From assembly GCA_040261275.1 (NCBI GenBank), contig JBDQOI010000079.1:1-5064 (forward strand): 5,064 bases of DNA. The letters are read 5' to 3'. Origin of the DNA: UBA8752 sp040261275. Lineage in GTDB: Bacteria > Bacteroidota > Bacteroidia > Flavobacteriales_D > Sanyastnellaceae. Below the pieces are notes generated by a model that was given only the letters and a program-made list of their open reading frames with translations, was not told where the DNA came from and made no database searches. Positions 1-5,064 of the stretch are shown here, one piece after another (position 1 is the first letter of the stretch; every line of letters starts with the position of its first letter). The position numbers and the translations under genes were made by a program.

Positions 1-695
1 CCTTTGTTCCCCACGGCCAGGTCGAGGCGGTGCGCGCGGCGATGTTCGAGGAAGCAGGGGGACACATTGGAGCTTATGACCAATGCAGTTTCAGCCATAC
101 CGGCGAGGGGACTTTCCGCGCCGGTGAGGGGACAAATCCCTTTGTGGGGCGAAAGGGCGAGCAGCACCGCGAGGCGGAAACGCGCCTGGAGATGGTGGTG
201 GAGCTGTGGAATGTGCGCCGAGTTGTGGCCGCCATGAAGAAGGCCCATCCTTATGAAGAGGTGGCCCATGATGTGATCGCGCTGGACAATACGCATCCCT
301 CGGCGGGCAGTGGAGGCGTCGGGACGTTTGCCGAGCCGATGGATTGGGAAGGGTTTGTGTCCAAGGTCAAGTCGGCCTTCGGGGCGCCCATGGTGCGGCA
401 TACGGCTCCCCCCATGGGCAGCATAAAGAAGGTCGCATTGTGCGGGGGTACGGGCAGTTTCTTGCTTTCTGACGCCATCCGCTGCGGGGCGGATGTCTTC
501 CTGTCTTCCGATTTCAAGTACCACGAATTCTTCGGTGCGGAAGGGCGGATCACCATAGCGGACATTGGTCACGCGGAAGCCGAAGGAGGAATATCTCAAT
601 GGCTTGTGGATCAGTTGGCTGAGTTACAGCTTGGATTCCCTAATTTCGCAGTCCTTTTGTCGGAAGTGCGAACCAACCCCATTCACGTATCCTGA
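1..695 (+). CDS. Nif3-like dinuclear metal center protein (YqfO type), 3' part
   Basis: Partial gene; the reading frame is open from the first complete codon at base 3 and gives 230 residues before TGA at 693-695. Residues 1 to about 90 match the CutA/PII-like domain inserted in the middle of long Nif3 proteins: an HIGAYDQCSFS stretch, GTFRAGEGTNPF, and HPYEEVAHDV at 82-91. The rest is the C-terminal half of the Nif3 core, with CGGTGSFLL from 147, the SSDFKYHEFF segment (D170, H174), and DIGHAEAE, where H190 and E194 sit at the conserved dimetal-ligand positions. The protein ends in the family-typical TNPI. The N-terminal half, with its His-His metal ligands, lies outside the window. Family members form toroidal hexamers with a two-metal site; the biochemical role is poorly defined, with hydrolase or GTP cyclohydrolase I-like activity proposed. 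The metal-binding residues seen here look intact. The stop codon overlaps the start of the next gene. Confidence 0.93.
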   Translation, partial: FVPHGQVEAVRAAMFEEAGGHIGAYDQCSFSHTGEGTFRAGEGTNPFVGRKGEQHREAETRLEMVVELWNVRRVVAAMKKAHPYEEVAHDVIALDNTHPSAGSGGVGTFAEPMDWEGFVSKVKSAFGAPMVRHTAPPMGSIKKVALCGGTGSFLLSDAIRCGADVFLSSDFKYHEFFGAEGRITIADIGHAEAEGGISQWLVDQLAELQLGFPNFAVLLSEVRTNPIHVS

Positions 696-1495
696 TGGCC
701 AAGAAGACCAAAGCTACGAGCGCAGAGGAAAAGCTCCGGGCCCTTTACGACCTCCAATTGATCGATAGCCGCATCGATCGTCTCCGCGTTGTCCGCGGTG
801 AGCTCCCCCTCGAAGTGGAAGACCTCGAGGATGAGATGGCCGGCCTCGAATCCCGCTTGGAGCGGTTGAACACGGAGGCCGAAGGCATCAAAACCAAGAT
901 CCACGAGCGCAAGCAGTCCATCATCGACTCCGGCGCGATGATCAAGCGCTTCGAAGAGCAGCAGAACAGCGTGCGGAACAACCGCGAGTTCGAGTCGCTC
1001 AACAAGGAAATTGAGTACCAGTCCCTCGAGATCCAGCTCTCTGAGAAGCGGATCCGCGAAGCGGAAGCCCAACTCGAGCAGAAGGCTGAGATCATCAATG
1101 AAATGCAGGCCAAGCGGGATTCCCGAGCGGAAGACCTCGCGACGAAGCAGGCCGAACTCGACGAAATCATCGCAGAGACCCGCGCCGAGGAGGAGATCCT
1201 CAACGGCATCAGCGGTCAGATGGCCGAGAGCATCGACGATCGCTTGCTCAACGCCTACCTCCGCATACGCGGTGGAGCCAAGAACGGCATGGCCGTCGTG
1301 CCAATCGAGCGCGATGCCAGTGCAGGCAGCTTCATTAAAATTCCGCCCCAGCGCATTCTCGATGTCGGCGCGCGCAAGCGCATCATCGTGGACGAGCACA
1401 GCGGCCGCATTCTCGTGGACGAGGACCTCGCGCGCGAGGAATCCGAGAAGATGGAGAAGGAGGTGAAGAAGAAGCTATCCAAGGCCAAGGCCTGA
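695..1495 (+). CDS. COG1579-family coiled-coil protein with cysteine-less zinc ribbon
   Basis: A 266-residue protein. Residues about 10-185 are a long charged, heptad-like coiled coil rich in Glu, Lys, Arg and Gln (it includes LYDLQLIDSRIDRLR and the NSVRNNREFESLNKEIEYQ segment), with no signal peptide, so it is cytoplasmic. Residues about 195-242 align with the C4 zinc ribbon of the COG1579/pfam02591 family (YLRIRGGAKNGMAVV, then FIKIPPQ, then SGRILVD). In the usual family pattern this region holds CxxC-x20-CxxC. Here the four positions are S209, S212, D233 and S236, so zinc cannot be bound in the normal way although the surrounding fold residues are kept. The C-terminal tail is Lys/Glu-rich. 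The ATG at 695-697 overlaps the nif3 TGA by one base and no Shine-Dalgarno is visible, which suggests translational coupling. The function is unknown; a scaffold or nucleic-acid-related role is only inferred from the fold. Family assignment is strong. Confidence 0.9.
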   Translation: MAKKTKATSAEEKLRALYDLQLIDSRIDRLRVVRGELPLEVEDLEDEMAGLESRLERLNTEAEGIKTKIHERKQSIIDSGAMIKRFEEQQNSVRNNREFESLNKEIEYQSLEIQLSEKRIREAEAQLEQKAEIINEMQAKRDSRAEDLATKQAELDEIIAETRAEEEILNGISGQMAESIDDRLLNAYLRIRGGAKNGMAVVPIERDASAGSFIKIPPQRILDVGARKRIIVDEHSGRILVDEDLAREESEKMEKEVKKKLSKAKA

Positions 1496-1503
1496 AGCCA
1501 GGC
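1490..1503 (+). terminator. weak hairpin at the end of the COG1579 gene
   Basis: GCCTG (1490-1494) pairs with CAGGC (1499-1503) around an AAGC loop. The TGA stop of the upstream gene (1493-1495) lies inside the hairpin. The nearest T-run is only four bases (1510-1513) and lies six bases after the stem, so this is a poor match to an intrinsic terminator. It is listed because it is the only candidate on this strand in the convergent gap. Confidence 0.25.
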
Positions 1504-1521
1504 GTCACATTTTGATTCCGT

Positions 1522-1536
1522 CGGTACTCAGTACCG
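1522..1536 (-). terminator. perfect inverted repeat around the barrel gene stop codon
   Basis: CGGTAC (1522-1527) and GTACCG (1531-1536) form a perfect 6-base stem. The 3-base loop is exactly the stop codon of the minus-strand gene (TCA on the plus strand, TGA in the message). No U-rich tract follows on either strand, so it is not a canonical intrinsic terminator. It could slow or terminate convergent transcription or protect the 3' end, but the short stem could also arise by chance. Confidence 0.25.
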
Positions 1537-3024
1537 CGCCCCGATGGTCAGCATGAGCAGGCCCAAACCCGTGCGCCCAGTCGCTACCTCAGGCCCCAGG
1601 CTGTAAAGTCGGCGGGCGTCGTCGGTGGAGGTATGCCGATAAGTGGCACCTGCGTACCAATTGTCGTCGCGGTATTCGGCACCGAAGGCCCAATGCAGGG
1701 CATCGCTTCCATCTTCGAGCAGGCTTCCATCCAGTTCGCCTGAAGGACCTTGTGACGGATCGGCTGCCGCGGAACGCCATCCCCCACCCATGCGCAGTCT
1801 CCAATCCTCATCGATGCGGAATTCCAATCCACCGCGGAAAAGCTGTTCTACGAGCAGGGCATTGTCAATGCGCTGCTGGATGGCAGCCACGTCCTCATCG
1901 AAGAAGTCATCCGAGGTGAATTCCGCTTCTGCATAATCCGAGCGACCGTAGTCCAAGCTGAGCACGGCGGCTTTGCCCATGGTCCAGCTCAATCCCAACT
2001 GGTGACGGCGTGGTGTGCGAATCCTATATCGCACGTAACTGTTGGGGCTGGCCGCCTCGTAGGTTCCTCCGACGGAGAATTCTGCCGAAGCGTCGACCTG
2101 ATAGAAATCGTCAATGCTCAACACCGTCCCGCTTCGGTAACTCCAGCCCAACCTCACGGGGCTGGACTTGGGTTGCAGGATGAGTCCCAATGACCAAAAG
2201 CCACCGGACCCCGAAATCTCGAGGCGATCGTTCAGGGTCAATTGCTGCAGGGTGGATGGACCGATGATCTTGGTTTCCTCGTACACATCGACCTGTTCCA
2301 TCTCACTGGATACGATGCCCACGGACAGACCGATGTGCAGTTGCTCCTGATAGGTGGTGGCGAAGGCAAGGGTGGTTTCGCCCATGCGGCCGGTGCGGTC
2401 CCGGCGCAAGGTTTGACGTACCCGATCTCCCTCAATGGCGGGCGCATATTGATCCGTGCTGCCTGCAATGGTGTCGATCATGTAGGTGTACCAGGCCAAT
2501 TCCGCATCAAAGGGGTGGTAGTACCAGAGGCTGTCAAAGGAGGTGCCTTGCGCTTGAAGGGCAAACTGTTGGGTGATGCTGTTGCTTTCGGTTTCTCCTG
2601 ACCACTCGGCACGCTGGTGCAGGTCTTTGAGCGGGGTGTAGCCAATGGCGAATGTGCCGCGCTTCCAGTCGGGATGGCTGAACGGCATGGTCAAGGCAAT
2701 GCCGAGTTGCCCCACAATCAAATGGGGTTCCGCAGCCACGATGCTGTTCTCCAGATAGTTTGTGCTGGCACCGCCGGCTCCCAGTCCGAGGGTGAAGGCG
2801 ATGTCGCTCGAACGGTACATGCCCAACCCCGCCGGGTTGGACCAGATGGCACCGAGGTCCGCACCGAGTGCCGTCATCGCACCGCCCATGCCCATTGACC
2901 GGGCCGATCCCAAGGGGTCCTGCCGACTGTAACGCATCACATCCGTCAGCCCTTGTGCTGCCACCCACTGGGCACAGCCCAGCAGGAGAACGGTCAGTCC
3001 TCTGCTCAAATTCTTCATCTCCAT
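1528..3024 (-). CDS. OmpP1/FadL-like outer-membrane beta-barrel protein
   Basis: A 498-residue exported protein. Residues 1-23 form a signal peptide (basic NLSRG, then hydrophobic LTVLLLG, cleavage likely after VAA at 21-23). Residues 38-75 carry the signature of Bacteroidota FadL-like proteins: PLGSARSMGMGGAMTALGAD followed by NPAGLGMYRSS (NPAG at 63-66). The remainder alternates polar and hydrophobic or aromatic residues in strand-like stretches, for example VRLGWSYRSGTVLSI and RLRMGGGWRS, and ends in LTIGARY with a terminal aromatic residue, as expected for BAM-assembled barrels. Family members take up hydrophobic compounds; the substrate here cannot be read from sequence. The gene starts 13 bases after the lipoprotein gene stops, on the same strand, so they form an operon. 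A GGAGG at 3042-3046 is 17 bases from the ATG, which is too far to be a good Shine-Dalgarno; an alternative start at 3018 (MKNLSRG) is equally plausible. Confidence 0.88.
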   Translation of the reverse strand: MEMKNLSRGLTVLLLGCAQWVAAQGLTDVMRYSRQDPLGSARSMGMGGAMTALGADLGAIWSNPAGLGMYRSSDIAFTLGLGAGGASTNYLENSIVAAEPHLIVGQLGIALTMPFSHPDWKRGTFAIGYTPLKDLHQRAEWSGETESNSITQQFALQAQGTSFDSLWYYHPFDAELAWYTYMIDTIAGSTDQYAPAIEGDRVRQTLRRDRTGRMGETTLAFATTYQEQLHIGLSVGIVSSEMEQVDVYEETKIIGPSTLQQLTLNDRLEISGSGGFWSLGLILQPKSSPVRLGWSYRSGTVLSIDDFYQVDASAEFSVGGTYEAASPNSYVRYRIRTPRRHQLGLSWTMGKAAVLSLDYGRSDYAEAEFTSDDFFDEDVAAIQQRIDNALLVEQLFRGGLEFRIDEDWRLRMGGGWRSAAADPSQGPSGELDGSLLEDGSDALHWAFGAEYRDDNWYAGATYRHTSTDDARRLYSLGPEVATGRTGLGLLMLTIGARY

Positions 3025-3037
3025 AGGGGTTCAGGTA

Positions 3038-4159
3038 TCAACCTCCGCGGCCACTGCGGCCACCGGACCGGCTTCCGCCCGAGCCTCCTGATGGGCGGGG
3101 AGAGCTGGGAGCGCTGAAGTTCTGCCGCGGCGCGGGCTGCGAGAAATTATTGCCCCCTCCGCGGTTGGGCGAAGTGCCCGAATTGTCGCGCGGCGTCGGG
3201 GAAGTGAAGCGATTGCGGTTTGAGCGATCGCGCTTTTCCTGGCGATTCCGCTGCGGTTCCGTCGTTTCCTTTTCCGGCTCGTAAGCGGGCATATTCCGAC
3301 CGGTGTCATAGCGTCGTCCCTCCGTGTAGGCCCGGGTGGTGTTCCGCTGCTGATTGACCGCATCGTCCCCCTGGCCACCCGTGCCACCGGAAGCGCCAGA
3401 TCCACTGGAGCCGCCGGCCTGGCTGCCACCTTCATAGACGTTGCCGCCCGTGAATTCACCGAGTCCTGGACGGGGGCGCGGTGGGGTAATGTAGGTGCTC
3501 ACGCCACCGTTGCCCGTGCCGCAAAAGCCGCCCGTTCCGTAGCCCCCCAAGGTGCCCCAGTAGGGATTGTAGCCGTACCCATTCACATTGTAGTAGCCAT
3601 TGCCAGGGTTGCCCCAGTATCCGCCGCCCCAAGGGTCGTTGCCCCATCCATTGCCGCCGATTCCGAATCCGGGGTTGCCGAATCCACCGATGGGGTTGCC
3701 CCAGGCGTCGTAGCCATTCATGAAGGCCATGTTGTTGTACCCATAGGTGTTGCCCCAACCCATGCCGTAAGCGCTGCCGAATCCGCCGGTGCCCATGCCG
3801 CCGTAGCCGTATGGGTTGCCGTATCCGTAGGGATTGCCGAAACCACTGCCGAATCCACTGTTCATGCCATTCGTCCAGCCCGGGGTGTAACGGTTCCAAA
3901 GGCGGCTTTGGGTAGAGCCCCTGTAATCGCGCTGCGCGCCATAGGGGTTGTCGAAGTCCCCGTCCGCATACTCGTCGTATTCATCGGCCCACTGCTCCGC
4001 ACGGGCCCGGTCGATCGCATCGTCACCCAGATGCGGCTCTCCTCCGGCGAGGTAGAATTCATCGGTTTCCATGTAGTAGTCGCCCACAAGGTCAAGCCCG
4101 GTGGTGCAGGATGCCAACCACAGTGGGAGGGCGGCGAGGAGGAGGTGATACGTTTTCAT
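3038..4159 (-). CDS. Gly/Asn/Tyr-rich lipoprotein of unknown function
   Basis: A 373-residue protein not assigned to a characterised family. Residues 1-18 are a clear lipoprotein signal (MKTYHLLLAALPLWLASC) with lipobox LASC and lipidated Cys18; this fixes the start at 4159 rather than the in-frame GTG at 4222, which would put 21 irrelevant residues before the signal. Residues about 20-72 are acidic (GDYYMETDEFYLAGG, then DEYDEYADGDFDN). Residues 99-222 are extremely rich in Gly, Asn, Tyr, Phe and Trp with GNPYGYG-like units. Residues 238-265 are a Gly/Ser/Thr linker, 286-318 are Arg/Lys/Asn/Glu-rich, and 319-373 are Pro/Ser-rich, ending in a Gly/Ser/Arg tail that finishes SGRGG. It is likely anchored in the outer membrane. 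It leads an operon with the FadL-like barrel and is divergent from proS. The low-complexity body could be a surface, adhesive or self-assembling segment, but this is inference. The reading frame is open throughout with no frameshift. Confidence 0.85.
   Translation of the reverse strand: MKTYHLLLAALPLWLASCTTGLDLVGDYYMETDEFYLAGGEPHLGDDAIDRARAEQWADEYDEYADGDFDNPYGAQRDYRGSTQSRLWNRYTPGWTNGMNSGFGSGFGNPYGYGNPYGYGGMGTGGFGSAYGMGWGNTYGYNNMAFMNGYDAWGNPIGGFGNPGFGIGGNGWGNDPWGGGYWGNPGNGYYNVNGYGYNPYWGTLGGYGTGGFCGTGNGGVSTYITPPRPRPGLGEFTGGNVYEGGSQAGGSSGSGASGGTGGQGDDAVNQQRNTTRAYTEGRRYDTGRNMPAYEPEKETTEPQRNRQEKRDRSNRNRFTSPTPRDNSGTSPNRGGGNNFSQPAPRQNFSAPSSPRPSGGSGGSRSGGRSGRGG
3800..3835 (-). repeat. two tandem 18-base units encoding NPYGYG-NPYGYG
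   Basis: Two adjacent 18-base units (3818-3835 and 3800-3817, read on the minus strand) encode NPYGYG twice, residues 109-120 of the lipoprotein. They differ at three third-codon positions, all synonymous, so the peptide unit has been kept while the DNA has drifted. Looser variants of the unit (SGFGSGFG, GNTYGYN, FGNPGFG, VNGYGYNPY) continue through residues 99-205. Confidence 0.75.
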
Positions 4160-4167
4160 CGACAAGG

Positions 4168-4197
4168 GGAAAATACGGTGAATGGACGGAGTTGCAA
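4168..4197 (-). promoter_or_regulatory. candidate Bacteroidota-type promoter for the lipoprotein-barrel operon
   Basis: On the minus strand a TTG (4197-4195) is followed after 19 bases by TATTTTCC (4175-4168). The known Bacteroidota sigma-factor consensus is TTG (or TTTG), about 19 bases, then TAnnTTTG. The spacing is right, but the -7 element misses its last two bases. Transcription would begin around 4162-4164, leaving only a few bases before the ATG at 4159. No Shine-Dalgarno is present upstream of that ATG. Confidence 0.35.
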
Positions 4198-4233
4198 TAT
4201 GTTGGGGGCACGGGCAGACCACGTTGGGTGGCG

Positions 4234-4241
4234 TATTTTCG
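4234..4241 (+). promoter_or_regulatory. candidate -7 element for proS
   Basis: TATTTTCG resembles the Bacteroidota -7 motif TAnnTTTG with one mismatch and would give a leader of about 40 bases before the proS ATG. No TTG lies at the expected distance upstream. A second candidate, TATGTTGG at 4198-4205, also has one mismatch and also lacks a good -33 element. The leader just before the ATG is A-rich (ACCAAAAACAGAG) with no Shine-Dalgarno, as is common in this phylum. Confidence 0.3.
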
Positions 4242-4287
4242 CGCCTCGACGCCCAATAAGAGCAAACACCGTACCAAAAACAGAGCG

Positions 4288-5064
4288 ATGGCGAAGCTGA
4301 CCCCCCGTGACCAGGATTACTCCAAGTGGTACAATGAAATCGTCGTGGAGGCGGACCTCGCCCAGCACAGCGATGTGAAGGGGTGCATGGTCATCAAGCC
4401 CTACGGTTTCGCCATTTGGGAGCGGATGAAGGAAGTGCTCGATGGCAAGTTCAAGGACACCGGTCACGTCAACGCCTATTTCCCGCTCTTCATCCCCAAG
4501 AGCTACCTGAGCAAGGAGGCCGCCCACGTAGAAGGCTTCGCCAAGGAGTGCGCCGTGGTGACCCATTACCGCCTCATGAACGACCCCGAAGGCGGGGGCG
4601 TGGTGGTGGACCCCGAAGCCAAGCTCGAAGAAGAGCTCATCGTGCGCCCCACGTCGGAGACCATCATCTGGAAGACCTACAAGAACTGGATTCAGAGCTA
4701 CCGCGACCTGCCGCTGCTGGTGAACCAGTGGGCCAATGTGGTGCGTTGGGAGATGCGCACGCGCTTGTTTCTCCGCACCACGGAATTCCTGTGGCAGGAG
4801 GGCCACACCGCCCACGCCACCAAGGCTGAGGCCATGGAAGAAGCCGAGAAGATGCTGCACGTCTACGCGGATTTTGCCGAGGGCTGGATGGCCATGCCGG
4901 TGGTGCGCGGGGTCAAGTCAGAAAGCGAGCGGTTCGCCGGCGCCGACGACACCTTTTGCATTGAGGCCATGATGCAGGACGGCAAGGCGTTGCAAGCAGG
5001 CACGAGCCACTTCCTTGGACAGAACTTCGCCAAGTCCTTCGACGTGACCTATGCCACCACGGAC
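4288..5064 (+). CDS. proS: Proline--tRNA ligase, archaeal/eukaryotic-like type, N-terminal part
   Basis: The frame is open from ATG at 4288 to the window edge, giving 259 residues of a protein usually near 490. It charges tRNA-Pro with proline in the cytoplasm. The class II catalytic core is clear: the motif 1 region IKPYGFAIWERM at 36-47 followed by YFPLFIP; the proline-site TSE at 122-124; motif 2 as RWEMRTRLFLRTTEFLWQEGHTAH at 153-176 with R153, R163 and E166; then ERFAGADDTFCIEAMMQDGKAL and AGTSHFLGQNFAKSF. Motif 2 runs directly into this core with no room for the editing insertion of the bacterial-type enzyme, so it is the shorter archaeal/eukaryotic-like form known from Bacteroidota. 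The C-terminal anticodon-binding and zinc domains are outside the window. It is divergent from the lipoprotein gene. The start is supported by the usual MAKLTPRDQDYSKWYNEIV beginning. Confidence 0.97.
   Translation, partial: MAKLTPRDQDYSKWYNEIVVEADLAQHSDVKGCMVIKPYGFAIWERMKEVLDGKFKDTGHVNAYFPLFIPKSYLSKEAAHVEGFAKECAVVTHYRLMNDPEGGGVVVDPEAKLEEELIVRPTSETIIWKTYKNWIQSYRDLPLLVNQWANVVRWEMRTRLFLRTTEFLWQEGHTAHATKAEAMEEAEKMLHVYADFAEGWMAMPVVRGVKSESERFAGADDTFCIEAMMQDGKALQAGTSHFLGQNFAKSFDVTYATTD

Noticed and set aside
100..133. 13-base imperfect direct repeat (CCGGyGAGGGGAC) in nif3, 21 bases apart
   Set aside because: It encodes the family-conserved GEGTFR/GEGTNP segment, so it reflects protein sequence rather than a DNA element.
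565..768. 67-codon plus-strand frame across the nif3-COG1579 junction
   Set aside because: It overlaps two real genes in another frame and shows no family resemblance.
683..1399. Long minus-strand open frame (238 codons) opposite the coiled-coil gene
   Set aside because: It is antisense to a gene with clear family identity; the frame stays open because of GC-rich codon use, and its translation shows no recognisable family.
2974..2985. Lipobox-like LLGC in the signal peptide of the barrel protein
   Set aside because: Leu at -2 is a poor lipobox residue, a good signal peptidase I site (VAA, then QG) follows, and FadL-like barrels are not usually lipoproteins.
3494..3865. Possible CRISPR-like or minisatellite array
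   Set aside because: The repeats are in-frame protein units without unique spacers, varying in length and sequence, inside an intact coding region.
3456..3899. Minus-strand frame rich in Arg, Gln and His within the lipoprotein gene
   Set aside because: It is the frame-shifted reading of the GNPYGY-type repeats; the biased composition is a by-product of the repeat DNA.
4160..4222. GTG start that would extend the lipoprotein by 21 residues
   Set aside because: The extension places MVCPCPQHIATPSIHRIFPLS before a complete lipoprotein signal peptide and overlaps the promoter candidate; the ATG at 4159 is much better.
4156..4860. Minus-strand open frame (234 codons) opposite proS
   Set aside because: It is fully antisense to conserved proS motifs and its translation is an unstructured His/Leu/Gly/Val-rich shadow.

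Overview
The window comes from a GC-rich member of the Bacteroidota, most likely a Flavobacteriales-type lineage. Four things point there: a proline--tRNA ligase of the archaeal/eukaryotic-like type typical of this phylum; a FadL-like barrel with the GSARSMGMGGA...NPAGLGMYRSS signature common in Bacteroidota; a lipoprotein rich in Gly, Asn and Tyr; and starts that mostly lack a Shine-Dalgarno sequence. The phylum is inferred with good confidence, the order with less.

Layout: (1) 1-695 (+) is the 3' part of a Nif3/YqfO-family gene, entering from outside the window. (2) 695-1495 (+) is a long coiled-coil protein of the COG1579 'zinc ribbon' family. Its ATG shares one base with the nif3 stop codon, so the two are almost certainly co-transcribed and translationally coupled. 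All four zinc-binding cysteine positions of its ribbon are replaced by Ser, Ser, Asp and Ser. (3) 1496-1527 is a 32-base convergent gap with small hairpins that enclose both stop codons. (4) 1528-3024 (-) is an OmpP1/FadL-like outer-membrane beta-barrel. (5) 3038-4159 (-) is an uncharacterised lipoprotein with a long Gly/Asn/Tyr-rich middle and a basic Gly/Arg/Ser tail. It lies 13 bases upstream of the barrel gene and forms an operon with it. (6) 4160-4287 is a divergent promoter region. (7) 4288-5064 (+) is the N-terminal half of proS, running off the end.

Functionally there are three units: a cytoplasmic nif3-COG1579 pair, an envelope pair (surface or periplasmic lipoprotein plus outer-membrane barrel), and a housekeeping tRNA synthetase divergent from the envelope pair. 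I see no mobile element, CRISPR array, rRNA or tRNA gene, and no intergenic stretch longer than about 130 bases. The points most worth following are the cysteine-free zinc ribbon next to a metal-binding partner, and the unexplained low-complexity lipoprotein paired with the barrel.
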